DNA of 64,000 nt from a bacterium (GTDB taxonomy: Bacteria; Krumholzibacteriota; Krumholzibacteriia; LZORAL124-64-63), in the NCBI GenBank assembly GCA_016712675.1, contig JADJQR010000001.1:3968001-4032000 (forward strand), given 5' to 3'. Positions 37,366 through 45,732 of the stretch are shown in pieces; within the stretch, counting starts at the first letter, position 1, and each line of letters opens with the position of its first letter. The position numbers and the translations under genes are program-made. The notes under the pieces are model-generated. The model ran no database searches. It was not told the origin of the DNA and saw only the letters and a list, made by a program, of their open reading frames with translations.

Positions 37366-38564
37366 CAGCGGTCAATCTCCCCCAGGACGATGTCCAGCGA
37401 CCCCACCAGGGCCACGAGATCCGAGACCATCTGCCCCACGCCCACCTTCTCGACCACCTGCAGGTTGCAGAAGGAGGGCGACCGCACCTTGTTGCGGAAG
37501 GCGGTCTGGCCGCCGTCGGCGATCAGGTAGTGACCCAGCTCGCCCTTCGCGCTCTCGACGCGCGTGTAGGCGGCTCCGGCCGGCACCTTCACCAGGGCCT
37601 TCAGCGCGATGGCCTGGTACGGGCCGTCGGGCAGCTGCTGCAGCGCCTGGCGGATGATGCGGCACGACTGCTCGATCTCCCGCGCGCGCACGATGTAGCG
37701 GTCCCAGCAGTCGCCGACGGTGCCCATCTCGCCGCGGCCCACCTGCACCTGCCAGTCGAACTTGTGGTAGAGGCTGTAGGGGTCGTCGCGGCGGCAGTCG
37801 AAATCGACGCCAGAGCCGCGCAGCACGGGCCCGGTGCAGCCGTAGTCCAGCGCGGTCTTCGCGTCGATGACGCCCACGTCGGCCGTGCGCTCGATGAAGA
37901 TCTTGTTGTACGTCAGCAGCGTGTTGTACTCGGGCAGCTTGTTGTGCTCCATCAGGTCGACGAAGTCCAGCACGTCGGCCACCCAGTTGTCGTTCGGCAC
38001 GTCGTAGCGCACGCCGCCGGGAATCATGTAGTTGTACAGCATCCGCCCGCCCGAGATGCGCTCGAGCAGGTTGAGGATCTCCTCGCGCTCGCGGAAGCAG
38101 TAGAGCAGCGGCGTCCAGGCACCCATGTCCAGGCCGAAGGTGGCCAGCGCGATCAGGTGGCTGGCGATGCGCGACAGCTCGGACACCGCGATGCGGATGT
38201 GCTCGGCGCGCTCGGGCACCTGCTGGCCCATGAGCCGCTCCACCGCCGTCACGTAGGCGTGGTTGCAGCACATCGGGGCCAGGTAGTCGAAGCGGTCGGT
38301 GTAGACCACCCACTGCTTGTAGGTGACACCCTCGGCGATCTTCTCGGCGCAGCGGTGCAGGTAGCCGAGCACCGGCGTCACCTTGTAGACGATCTCGCCG
38401 TCGGTCTGCAGCAGCAGCCGCAACACCCCGTGCGTGGCGGGGTGCTGCGGGCCCATGTTGAGCTCGAGCAGCTCGCTCTTGATGCCGGGCACGTGGTCCT
38501 GGTCGTGCCAGCCGCGCTTCGGGGCGGCGGCCTTGGCCACGTTGGGGTCGTTCGCCATGCTCAT
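37365..38564 (-). CDS. nuoD: NADH-quinone oxidoreductase subunit D (49-kDa)
   Basis: 399 residues. The family blocks LNMGPQHPATHGVLRLLLQ and HLIALATFGLDMGAWTP are present, with the C-terminal DIVLGEIDR ending. NuoD forms the quinone pocket with NuoB. I place the start at ATG 38564, the ATGA overlap with nuoC; the much longer open frame upstream is only the nuoC region read in another frame. An ATG two codons later is an alternative. Confidence 0.96.
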   Translation of the reverse strand: MSMANDPNVAKAAAPKRGWHDQDHVPGIKSELLELNMGPQHPATHGVLRLLLQTDGEIVYKVTPVLGYLHRCAEKIAEGVTYKQWVVYTDRFDYLAPMCCNHAYVTAVERLMGQQVPERAEHIRIAVSELSRIASHLIALATFGLDMGAWTPLLYCFREREEILNLLERISGGRMLYNYMIPGGVRYDVPNDNWVADVLDFVDLMEHNKLPEYNTLLTYNKIFIERTADVGVIDAKTALDYGCTGPVLRGSGVDFDCRRDDPYSLYHKFDWQVQVGRGEMGTVGDCWDRYIVRAREIEQSCRIIRQALQQLPDGPYQAIALKALVKVPAGAAYTRVESAKGELGHYLIADGGQTAFRNKVRSPSFCNLQVVEKVGVGQMVSDLVALVGSLDIVLGEIDR

Positions 38565-39202
38565 CCCTCGGCGGGCTTGTCGCCCGCGGGCTGGTCCGGG
38601 CCGCCGGTCGCGACAGGGAACGGGTTCGCGCAGTACGGCTGCCCCTGCAGGGGCACCCCGTTCCACAGGTCTGGCATCACGTAGTCCTTGCGCAGCGGGT
38701 GGCCGACCCAGTCCTCCTCCAGCAGCATGCGCCGCGGGTCCGGATGGCCGGCGAACGTGATGCCGAGCAGGTCCCACGCCTCGCGCTCGTGCCAGGCCGC
38801 CGTCGACCACAAGCCCGAGACCGTCGGCACCGTCGCCGCGTCGCGCGGCACGCGCAGGCGCAGCGTGAACTTGTGCTTCAGCGCGTGGCTGTACAGGTGG
38901 TAGGCCACGCCCAGCTCGCCGGTCGCCACGCGGTCGCTCTTTTCCGGTTGGCCGTCATCGGAGTAGCCGAGGATGGCCACCGACTTGCCCTTGCCCGCGG
39001 CGTCGTGGCCGTCCCAGTCCAGCCCGCTCAGGCACATCAGCTGGTTGAAGTCCAGGCGCGGGTCATCGCGCAGGAAGCGGCATGCGTCGGCCACGCGGCC
39101 CGGCGCGACGTCCGCCCACGGCTCCAGCGGGTGCTCAGTGAACGCCAGCGCGCCGTCACCCAGGTGCGCGGCCAGCAGTTCGTAGATCGCGTTCGGTTCC
39201 AC
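38561..39202 (-). CDS. nuoC: NADH-quinone oxidoreductase subunit C (30-kDa)
   Basis: 213 residues. The conserved ERE-x-WD-x-x-G segment is present (WHEREAWDLLGITFAGHPDP) followed by RRMLLEEDWVGHPLRKDY, the standard NuoC end. A Pro/Gly-rich tail of 40 residues follows. The start is GTG 39202, 10 nt after nuoB, with GAGG upstream. NuoC and NuoD form the connecting module of the peripheral arm and are separate genes here, not fused. Confidence 0.95.
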   Translation of the reverse strand: MEPNAIYELLAAHLGDGALAFTEHPLEPWADVAPGRVADACRFLRDDPRLDFNQLMCLSGLDWDGHDAAGKGKSVAILGYSDDGQPEKSDRVATGELGVAYHLYSHALKHKFTLRLRVPRDAATVPTVSGLWSTAAWHEREAWDLLGITFAGHPDPRRMLLEEDWVGHPLRKDYVMPDLWNGVPLQGQPYCANPFPVATGGPDQPAGDKPAEG

Positions 39203-39212
39203 GCGCGGACCT

Positions 39213-39824
39213 CTACTTCCGGTACGGGATCAGCTTGGCGTAGTCGGTGACCCACTTGGGCGCGATGAAGCGCCCCTTGCGGCCGCGGATCTTGTCCTGC
39301 AGCCGCATCAGGCCGTCCAGCAGCACCTCGGGGCGCGGCGGGCAGCCCGGCACGTAGACGTCGACCGGCACCATGAAGTCCACGCCCTTGACGACGTGGT
39401 AGCCGTACTTGAAGTACGGCCCGCCGCCGATGGCGCAGCTGCCCATGGCGATGACCCACTTGGGCTCGGGCATCTGGTCGTAGATCAGCTTGAGGCGGGT
39501 GGCCATCTTCGCCGTGACCGTGCCCGAGACGATCATCAGGTCGGCCTGGCGCGGCGTGGCGCGGAAGGCGCCGGCGCCGAAGCGGTCGATGTCGTAGCGC
39601 GTGGCCGAGGTGGCCATCATCTCGATGGCGCAACACGCCAGGCCGAAGGTGACGGGCCACACGCTCGAGAGCTTGGCCCAGTTGAACACCTCGTCGACGG
39701 TGGTCAGGATGAAGTTCTTCGCGTCGGTCTCGACCACTTCGAGCAGCTGCTGGTCGACCTTGAAGTCGAGCATCTGCTCGCGGCCGACATCGTAGCCCGA
39801 AGGCGGCGTCGGGTGCGTGCTCAC
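39213..39824 (-). CDS. nuoB: NADH-quinone oxidoreductase subunit B (PSST)
   Basis: 203 residues. The four cluster-N2 ligands are visible in [20 protein letters not shown] and PGCPPRPE. This subunit carries the last Fe-S cluster before quinone. Its start is GTG 39824 in a GTGA overlap with nuoA; the longer open frame upstream is nuoA in another frame. Confidence 0.96.
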   Translation of the reverse strand: MSTHPTPPSGYDVGREQMLDFKVDQQLLEVVETDAKNFILTTVDEVFNWAKLSSVWPVTFGLACCAIEMMATSATRYDIDRFGAGAFRATPRQADLMIVSGTVTAKMATRLKLIYDQMPEPKWVIAMGSCAIGGGPYFKYGYHVVKGVDFMVPVDVYVPGCPPRPEVLLDGLMRLQDKIRGRKGRFIAPKWVTDYAKLIPYRK

Positions 39825-40300
39825 GGGGTGGTGACCTCCTCGTCCTCCACGACGCCGGTGGTGCCCGGGCCGGGGCGTTCGGTCAGCTTCTTGACCCAGT
39901 CCAGATCGCCCTTCGCCCACACGTAGGCCAGGCCCACGCCGAGGATCGCCAGGAAGATGATCATCTCCCAGAACACCAGCGCGCCCAGGCCGGGCACGGG
40001 GAACAGCTGCCGGAACACGACGGCCCACGGCAGCAGGAAGATCATCTCCACGTCGAAGACGATGAAGAAGAGCGCGACCAGGTAGAAGCGCACGTTGAAG
40101 CGGATCCACGATGAGCCGCGGGCAACCTCGCCGCACTCGTACGTCGTCATCTTGGCGGCGCTGGGATTGCTCGGCCGCAGCAGCTTGGCCACGCCCAGCG
40201 CGATGCCGGCGAAGGCGAAACCGACCAGCACGAAGATCAGGACCGTCGCGAAGTGCCCCTCGACACTGCTGGCGACCCCGAGAAAATGCGGCAGATTCAT
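39821..40300 (-). CDS. nuoA: NADH-quinone oxidoreductase subunit A
   Basis: 159 residues with three helices. Typical features are [20 protein letters not shown] with the conserved Cys loop, and [20 protein letters not shown]. It is the first gene of the cluster. ATG 40300 has GGGAAAA upstream and lies about 140 nt from the predicted start of transcription, leaving a structured leader. The C terminus has an acidic tail ([10 protein letters not shown]). Confidence 0.95.
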   Translation of the reverse strand: MNLPHFLGVASSVEGHFATVLIFVLVGFAFAGIALGVAKLLRPSNPSAAKMTTYECGEVARGSSWIRFNVRFYLVALFFIVFDVEMIFLLPWAVVFRQLFPVPGLGALVFWEMIIFLAILGVGLAYVWAKGDLDWVKKLTERPGPGTTGVVEDEEVTTP

Positions 40301-40338
40301 GGGCTTTTCCCGGCATTTCGTGGTGAGCGGACGAAGTG

Positions 40339-40381
40339 TCGTCCCGAATCGTCGTCCCGGAACCTCGTCCCGAAAGGACGA
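40339..40381 (-). repeat. Three TCGTCCCG repeats at 13-nt spacing plus hairpin, nuo leader
   Basis: TCGTCCCG occurs at 40339, 40352 and 40365, exactly 13 nt apart. The last copy forms a hairpin with GGACGA at 40376-40381 (6-bp stem, 5-nt loop). All lie between the promoter and nuoA, so they are transcribed. This could be a regulator or RNA-binding site; that role is inference. Confidence 0.5.
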
Positions 40382-40414
40382 CCCGGGCCCGGCGCCGGAG
40401 GCAGTCACGGACGA

Positions 40415-40436
40415 GGTTGTCGATGCCTCGACAACC
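40415..40436 (-). promoter_or_regulatory. 5'-end stem-loop of the nuo transcript
   Basis: A perfect 9-bp stem (GGTTGTCGA with its complement) with a 4-nt loop starts within a few nt of the predicted transcription start. Such a 5' stem typically protects an mRNA from decay. Confidence 0.5.
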
Positions 40437-40446
40437 CTAGCGGCAA

Positions 40447-40475
40447 ATTAGATAAGTCGGTCCGATGGGTGTCAA
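40447..40475 (-). promoter_or_regulatory. Promoter of the nuo operon
   Basis: On the minus strand a perfect TTGACA (40475-40470) is followed after 17 nt by TCTAAT (40452-40447). This is close to the sigma-70 consensus, as expected for a constitutive respiratory operon. Confidence 0.7.
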
Positions 40476-40674
40476 GAAGTGAATGACCGGCAACTAAAGA
40501 CGATGACGATGCTCGGGGAATCGGGAACGCGATGCCGTGCTTGGCGATGGACATTGAGAATGAGAAGCGCCGCCCGTCGCGTCGCGCGGCGCTGGCGCCG
40601 GCGCGCCGTCTGCGCTTCAATGCCAGGCGATCGCCCCCGGCTGTCGCCTTGGGTGGCGCGAGAGGAGACGAGCC

Positions 40675-41109
40675 GTGTTGAGAATCATTGTCATCGGCAA
40701 GTGCCGCGACCGCCGGCTGGCGGCGCTGGCCGACGACTACGTCGCCCGCATCCGCCCGCTGGCACCGGTGGAAGTCGTCGAGCTGAAGGACGCCGAACCC
40801 CGGCGCGAGGCCGCCGACATGGTGCGCCGACTGGGCGCCCGCGACCCGGCGCGTCCGGTCATCGCTCTGGACGAGCGCGGCGAGGACCTGGCCACGGCCG
40901 ACCTGGCCCGCCTGCTGGGGGCGCACGGCAGCCTGGCATTCCTGGTCGGCGGCGCCGACGGCCTGGGTGACGAGGCCCGGGCCCGCGCCGACCGCACGGT
41001 GCGCCTGTCGAGCCTGACCCTGACCCACGAGATGGCCCGCGTCCTGCTGCTGGAGCAGGTCTACCGCGGTCTGTCGATCCTGCGCGGCCTGCCCTACCAT
41101 CGGGCCTGA
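40675..41109 (+). CDS. rlmH: 23S rRNA (pseudouridine1915-N3)-methyltransferase
   Basis: 144 residues, a SPOUT-fold methyltransferase that methylates pseudouridine 1915 in helix 69 of 23S rRNA. Diagnostic blocks are LDERGEDL, FLVGGADGLG and the C-terminal LTHEMARVLLLEQVYRGLSI then LRGLPYHRA. GTG 40675 with GGAG upstream is the start; TTG one codon later is possible. It is divergent from the nuo operon and stands alone. Confidence 0.95.
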   Translation: MLRIIVIGKCRDRRLAALADDYVARIRPLAPVEVVELKDAEPRREAADMVRRLGARDPARPVIALDERGEDLATADLARLLGAHGSLAFLVGGADGLGDEARARADRTVRLSSLTLTHEMARVLLLEQVYRGLSILRGLPYHRA

Positions 41110-41196
41110 CCGGTGCCGTGCGGTGCCCCGGGCCGGGAACCTGCTGGCAGGGCGCGGGTTGGCATTAATCCTCGTGCATCCGGGATCGCGGTGGCT

Positions 41197-41202
41197 TATA
41201 AT
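41197..41202 (+). promoter_or_regulatory. TATAAT -10 box for the PEGA-like gene
   Basis: A perfect TATAAT about 50 nt before the ATG at 41253. No good -35 is visible at 16-18 nt. Confidence 0.45.
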
Positions 41203-41252
41203 GCGCCGCGATCACCGGAACCGGAATCCATCCGCCTTCCCCGGGGGAACGC

Positions 41253-42011
41253 ATGCGCCGTCCGCGCCTTGGCTCCGCGCACGTCCTGCCATCCGCTTGT
41301 GCCGCGTTGTTGGCCATCGCGGTGATGTTGCCGGCAGAACAGGCCGCCGGCGCCACGCTGCAATTGGCCGGCCCTGCCGGCGCCACGGTGCGGGTCAACG
41401 GCGCCGTCGCCGGGTTCCTGCCACTGGCCGAGCCGCTGACCGTGGCACCGGGCTCCTACGAGATCACCTGCGAGCTGCCCGGCCGCCAGCCGTTCCGTAA
41501 GGTCGTCCGCTTCCTGCAGGATGACGAGTGGCGCCACGTCACCATCGACCTGCTGCCGTACAGCCGCCGCACGGCGGTCTTCAGCAATCTCGTCCTGGCC
41601 GGGCTGGGGCCGCACTACCTCGGGAAGCCCGTGCGTGGCTGGCTCTACTCCGCTGCCGAGATCGGCGGACTGGTCGCCGCGGTCTACGGTGAGACGGCCC
41701 GATCAAGTGCGCACGACGAGTACCTCCTGGCCATGGACGCCTATGCCGGGGCCATCAATGCCGACGACATCATTGCCCTGCGCGCGGCCGCCGATGCGAA
41801 GTACCGCGATGTCTCCGATGCCGCGGACCTGCGCGATCTGGGCGTGGCCGTCGCCGTCGGCGCGATCGCGGTCAGCATGCTCGATTCGTGGCTTTCGTTC
41901 GCGTCGGTGACGAGCGGCGCCGGCGACCTGCCGACCGCCACTGCGGCAGCCGCTCAGACCGGCCCGGACGCCGCACCCGCCTTTCATACGGCCGTGCGGC
42001 TGAGTTTCTGA
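41253..42011 (+). CDS. Exported PEGA-like domain protein with membrane segments
   Basis: 252 residues. A signal peptide (about 1-33) precedes a small beta domain (ATVRVNGAVAGFLPLAEPLT then VAPGSYEITCELPGR) that matches the PEGA pattern, in which a short motif carries surface-associated loops. The C-terminal half has hydrophobic segments (LVLAGLGPHYLGKPVRGWLY, GLVAAVYG, LGVAVAVGAIAVSML) like DUF5683-type envelope proteins. The function is unknown. It ends 22 nt before the next lipoprotein gene and probably shares its transcript. Confidence 0.65.
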   Translation: MRRPRLGSAHVLPSACAALLAIAVMLPAEQAAGATLQLAGPAGATVRVNGAVAGFLPLAEPLTVAPGSYEITCELPGRQPFRKVVRFLQDDEWRHVTIDLLPYSRRTAVFSNLVLAGLGPHYLGKPVRGWLYSAAEIGGLVAAVYGETARSSAHDEYLLAMDAYAGAINADDIIALRAAADAKYRDVSDAADLRDLGVAVAVGAIAVSMLDSWLSFASVTSGAGDLPTATAAAAQTGPDAAPAFHTAVRLSF

Positions 42012-42033
42012 CCTGAACCGGGGAGTCGACCCG

Positions 42034-43338
42034 ATGCTCCGAGATTTCGCGTGCGCAGTTCGCCCCCGCCGCCGGCGGCCCGCCGCTTCCGTGCGGCTCG
42101 GCCTGGCCGCAGCCGTGCTCCTTGTTGTTGTGGCCGGAGGTCCCGGCGGCTGCGAACGCGCGCCCCAGCCGCCCGTGTGGAACAACCCGTTCGACCCCGC
42201 CGGCCCCTGGGGCGGCGACCCGCTCGAACTGGTCGCCATCGCGGGCGCCGGAGACATCACCCTCACCTGGAGACAACCGCAGGGTCTGGGCATCGTCTCC
42301 TACGCGATCAGCCGCGCCGACGACGGCGACGGCCCCTGGTCCAGCCTGGACCTGGTGGACCATACGGCGGAGCAGCACAACTTCTACGTGTTCGATGGCC
42401 CTGATGGCGAGGATCTGCAACCGACGGATCTGGAACCGACGCGGGAGTACTGGTTCCGCATCCAGGCCCTGGACGCCCGTGACAACGCGTCGCTGGTCGA
42501 CTACGCCACACCGGCGCGGGTGGACCTGGGCCCGCGCGTCCTGCTGAACGACGGGGCGGCCACGCTTGCTTCGCGCTTCGTGACCATGAAGGTCGTCGTC
42601 TCGCACGGCACGACGTTGCGTGTGGCGCTGGGTCCGGACTACGCCACGGAGTCGACCTATCCGGCGGCTGCCGCCGGTGACACGGCGGTCATCGCGCTGG
42701 AGGCGCCGCGCGCGGCGCAGGGTGACTCGGTGGGCGTGCGCGTCATCGCCACCGACGGCGCTTTCACCTCCGCCCCGACGCGCACGAAGACGCGGATCGA
42801 CTTCTCGCCGGACTTCGGACTCCTGGGCGGGGGCACGTTGGCAGCCTCGCGCACGGTGTCCCTGGCGATCCCGGCGACGGGCGTCGTCCAGATGCGGTTC
42901 GTCAAGAGCCTGGCCGACACTCAGAACGCCCCCTGGGTGCCGGGCGCCGCCACGCATGCCCAGGAGCTGCTGGGCACCGGAGTCGAGGCTCAAGACATCT
43001 GGGGCCAGTTCGACGGCGACTTCGGGATCAGGCACACGGCCCGCATCACCGTTACGCCCGACCTGTTGACCGCGGCCAGCTTCCGCCTGCTTCTGCCCAC
43101 CGACCACTTCACGGCAACCTCCGCGATCCGGGGCGTGCTGACCGGCGAAGCGACGCAGGTCCGCTGGAGCGAAAGCCCCGATCTGGCCAGCGCTCCCTGG
43201 GTGGCCTACCAGGACACGCTCGACATCGTGCTGAGCCCCGAGTTCGAGAGGAAGACGGTCTACGTGCAAATGCGCAATGACTGGCGTAGCTCGCCCGTCC
43301 TGAGCGACTACGTGGTGTTGGGGCGCACGGCGCGCTGA
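42034..43338 (+). CDS. Lipoprotein with fibronectin type III domain
   Basis: 434 residues. A basic N terminus and hydrophobic stretch lead to a lipobox ending GGPGGC (Cys near residue 40), then the WNNPFDPAGP linker seen in exported lipoproteins of related lineages. Residues 60-165 form an FN3 domain (DITLTWRQPQGLGIVSYAIS, EYWFRIQALDARDNAS). Two more beta-rich regions follow, without recognised motifs. GGGGAG precedes the ATG. It is probably anchored in a membrane and binds another surface component; the partner is unknown. Confidence 0.7.
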   Translation: MLRDFACAVRPRRRRPAASVRLGLAAAVLLVVVAGGPGGCERAPQPPVWNNPFDPAGPWGGDPLELVAIAGAGDITLTWRQPQGLGIVSYAISRADDGDGPWSSLDLVDHTAEQHNFYVFDGPDGEDLQPTDLEPTREYWFRIQALDARDNASLVDYATPARVDLGPRVLLNDGAATLASRFVTMKVVVSHGTTLRVALGPDYATESTYPAAAAGDTAVIALEAPRAAQGDSVGVRVIATDGAFTSAPTRTKTRIDFSPDFGLLGGGTLAASRTVSLAIPATGVVQMRFVKSLADTQNAPWVPGAATHAQELLGTGVEAQDIWGQFDGDFGIRHTARITVTPDLLTAASFRLLLPTDHFTATSAIRGVLTGEATQVRWSESPDLASAPWVAYQDTLDIVLSPEFERKTVYVQMRNDWRSSPVLSDYVVLGRTAR

Positions 43339-43384
43339 GGACACATCAACAGCCGGTGCCGCGCTCTCGCGGGTCCGCGCGCCC

Positions 43385-44287
43385 TCAGAACCGCGTCACC
43401 ATGACGCCGGCGAACCTCTCCATGCGGGCCAGGTACTCGCCCAGCGGCACCTTCACCACGGTGCCGCCCTCGTACCAGCCCGTCAACCCGCTGACGGCCG
43501 CGTGCACCAGCCACGGCTGACCATCGTCGATGACCACCAGCCCGACATGCCCGATGACCAGCCCGTGCTCGTCGCGCAGCCGCCGCGCCGACGGCACCGA
43601 CGGGTCCAGCACGAACCAGACGACGTCGCCCTCGCTCAGCGCCCCCTCGCGCAGGGCCTCCTTCGGGAGGTAGGCATAGGAGCCCGCCGGATAGCGCGCG
43701 GTGCCGACCGTGTCCGGCCTCGCCACACCGACGGCGGCCGTGACGTCGGCACCCCAGTGCCCGCTGCGAATCATGTCCAGGCTGTAGTCCAGGTGCGACG
43801 GGTGGTCGTAGTCGACCCGCCCTTCAGCATCCACGACCGCCGCCGGATCAGCCCCGGCGAAACGTGTCTGCAGCGCGACCGCAACGGCATCGTCGGCGCT
43901 ACGCGCGCGGGCCAACTCGGCGCACCGGTAGAGCAGGCTGATGCAATCCTGGCGATGGTCGCGCACCAGGTCACGCTCGGCCACATAGCCGTCGGCAGCC
44001 GGTCCGAACACGTAGCGAACGCCGGCGGCAGCCTGGAACCGGCGTGCCCACAGGCCCACGCGGACGGCCGTCGGCAGATCCTGCTCGGTCCGCAGCAGGC
44101 TGTCCTCGGCCGCGCGGGCCAGCAGCCGATCCGCGCGCGCGGCCCGCGCCTGCGCTCGAGCCAGCGCGTCGGGCCCGGCGACGGCACAGCCAGCGCCCCC
44201 GGCCAGGACCAGCGCCAGCCCGCCCAGAAGCGGAAGGACCGGCAGGCGGAACGCCTCCCCCAACCACCACGAGCGCACCTTGGCCAT
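43385..44287 (-). CDS. DUF1460-like / NlpC-P60-type hydrolase, exported
   Basis: 300 residues with an N-terminal hydrophobic segment (LPLLGGLALVLAGGAG, possible lipoprotein Cys at about 34). The pattern RDHRQDCISLLYRCAELA (candidate Cys nucleophile), LSEGDVVWFVLDPS, and IGHVGLVVIDDGQPWLVHAA (candidate His) matches DUF1460 and related papain-like amidases that cut peptidoglycan peptides. I infer a role in cell-wall turnover. It is convergent with the FN3 lipoprotein gene and divergent from the DUF6132 gene. Confidence 0.65.
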   Translation of the reverse strand: MAKVRSWWLGEAFRLPVLPLLGGLALVLAGGAGCAVAGPDALARAQARAARADRLLARAAEDSLLRTEQDLPTAVRVGLWARRFQAAAGVRYVFGPAADGYVAERDLVRDHRQDCISLLYRCAELARARSADDAVAVALQTRFAGADPAAVVDAEGRVDYDHPSHLDYSLDMIRSGHWGADVTAAVGVARPDTVGTARYPAGSYAYLPKEALREGALSEGDVVWFVLDPSVPSARRLRDEHGLVIGHVGLVVIDDGQPWLVHAAVSGLTGWYEGGTVVKVPLGEYLARMERFAGVMVTRF

Positions 44288-44410
44288 GGATCTCCGCCGC
44301 CTTCCCGCCGGCCCCGCCGGCTGCCTGCACCCTCCGCTTGCCGAAGCGCTCCGGAGAGAGGATAATCACGAAGTCACCCGGCACTCCACCGGAAACCCCG
44401 AAAGGTCGCC

Positions 44411-44629
44411 ATGGCTCCCTCACGTCTGCGCGGCGCCGCGGGCCTCGCGCTGGGCGCGGGCGGCGGTTGGCTGCTCCACGACTGGACCGCCTGCCGCGGC
44501 GGTGCCTGAGGCATCACCGGCAACCCCTGGCTGATGTGCGCGCTGGGCGCGTACCTGGGGTGGTCGCTTCTTTCCGGGGGAAGGAAGAACGAACAGGATG
44601 GCCGCAGGCAGGACGAGACCGGCCAGTGA
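44411..44629 (+). CDS. DUF6132-type small membrane protein, selenocysteine at in-frame TGA
   Basis: 72 codons if TGA 44507-44509 is read as selenocysteine (residue 33); otherwise a 32-residue stub. DUF6132 proteins are short, with one or two helices and a GC-x-SG-x-C-x-ITSNP block. Here that block reads A-C28-R-G-G-A-U33-G-I-T-G-N-P, so the TGA lies exactly on the second Cys of C-x4-C. The flanks also fit: helix GLALGAGGGWLLHDW before and LMCALGAYLGWSLLSG after. AAAGG lies 6 nt before the ATG. Hairpins follow the TGA, including one with a G-starting 5-nt loop 32 nt downstream. The real stop is TGA 44627-44629. The family is often linked to thioredoxin and sulfur genes, so a membrane redox role is likely (inference). 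It precedes the zinc-ribbon gene by 27 nt. Confidence 0.78.
44535..44553 (+). promoter_or_regulatory. Candidate bacterial SECIS hairpin of the DUF6132 gene
   Basis: A 7-bp stem (UGUGCGC with GCGCGUA, two G-U pairs) closes a GCUGG loop whose first base is 33 nt after the UGA. This fits the loop-G and distance rules for bacterial SECIS elements. A second possible hairpin nearer the UGA pairs CAUCACC with GG-C-UGAUG. Folding is needed to choose. Confidence 0.5.
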
Positions 44630-44656
44630 GCCGGCGCCGCGCCCAGTGAGGACGAG

Positions 44657-45052
44657 ATGAGGAACACGTATCTGTGCCCGCACTGTGGCACCGTGCTGAA
44701 TCCCAGCGTGAAGATCCTGCTGGTGGCGCGCCACCACGACCGGCGGGGCCTGATCCTGCTGAGCCCCCAGCCCGGCAACTTCAAGTACATCTGCGACCGC
44801 AGCCTGGAAGAAGGGCTGGCGCCGGGCGATGTCGTGGCCTTCTCGTGCCCCGTCTGCACGTTCGACCTGACGGCAGTGGCCGACCACCGCTTCGCCGAGC
44901 TGGTGTTGCGCGCGCCCGGCCACGCCGATCGCAAGGTGGAGTTCAGCCGCGCCTTCGGGACGCACGCCACCTACGTCATCGACGGGCAGACGGCCGTGGC
45001 CTACGGCGACGATGTGGGTGACGATGACCCGACGAACTTCTTCGGCGCCTAG
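44657..45052 (+). CDS. Zinc-ribbon-like protein of unknown function
   Basis: 131 residues. Two CxxC knuckles (CPHC near residue 7 and CPVC near residue 64) are spaced as in a zinc ribbon. The chain contains RHHDRRGLILLSPQPGNF and an acidic C terminus (GDDVGDDDPTNFFGA). No membrane span and no recognised enzyme motif. GAGGACGAG precedes the ATG. It probably shares a transcript with the DUF6132 gene, which may be meaningful for redox or metal handling (inference). Confidence 0.65.
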   Translation: MRNTYLCPHCGTVLNPSVKILLVARHHDRRGLILLSPQPGNFKYICDRSLEEGLAPGDVVAFSCPVCTFDLTAVADHRFAELVLRAPGHADRKVEFSRAFGTHATYVIDGQTAVAYGDDVGDDDPTNFFGA

Positions 45053-45103
45053 CCTGCCTGGTGGTATCCCGGGCTTCGCCACCCGCTGCGCACTACATCC
45101 GTC

Positions 45104-45505
45104 TCAGACGGTCGCCGGATGCCCGCCCGGCAGCTCCCGCCCGCGGAACGTCACCGTCCCGTTGTGCGCGAACTTCCACTCCGCGTAGTGCAGGCGCGGG
45201 AGCGTACGCCGGCAGGTCGAGCAGATGATCGAGCCCTGCGGCCTGACGGCGTGGCGCCGCGCGCCCGCTGCGACCAGGCGTCGCGGCACGCGCACGCGCC
45301 CTGCCTTCACCAGTTCGAGCAGCAGCTCGCGCAGCCTGGAGTCCTGGGCGCGCCAGTCGCCGAGCGCGCCGGCCAGCGCCCCCGCGCGGCCGTCGCCGGG
45401 GCCGTCGGCCAAGACCGCGTCGACGCGGGCGACACATTGGCGATAGGCGGCTTCGACCGCCTCGAACTGGGTGGCGTAGTCTTCCAGGTGGCTGCACACG
45501 GCCAT
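45104..45505 (-). CDS. Hypothetical protein with a CxxC motif
   Basis: 133 residues. The N-terminal 65 residues look helical (ATQFEAVEAAYRQCVARVDA). The C-terminal part has one CxxC (IICSTCRRTLPRLHY, near residues 93-107) and a basic, beta-like end (TVTFRGRELPGGHP). No homologous family is recognised. AAAGGA lies about 10 nt before the ATG at 45505. It is convergent with the zinc-ribbon gene. Confidence 0.55.
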   Translation of the reverse strand: MAVCSHLEDYATQFEAVEAAYRQCVARVDAVLADGPGDGRAGALAGALGDWRAQDSRLRELLLELVKAGRVRVPRRLVAAGARRHAVRPQGSIICSTCRRTLPRLHYAEWKFAHNGTVTFRGRELPGGHPATV

Positions 45506-45732
45506 GGCGTCTGGTCCTTTCGTTGTCGGCAGGATCGGCTGGCCGGCCGGCGGACTGAGGACGGATGCGGGGATGCGTATCGAATCTGAGTTCCGTTATC
45601 GTTTCCCATTGGCAGGCAATCAGTTACAGTTTGTTTTCTGCTTAACATTGCATATAGTGTCCCCGGTACTTGCCGAAGTCCGGTGGCGACAGGCCGCGCA
45701 CCGGCCCGCGTTCCCCGAGGGAAGGAGTCACC

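Noticed and set aside
40476-40674. A possible structured RNA gene between nuo and rlmH.
   Set aside because: No strong hairpin or conserved RNA motif was visible.
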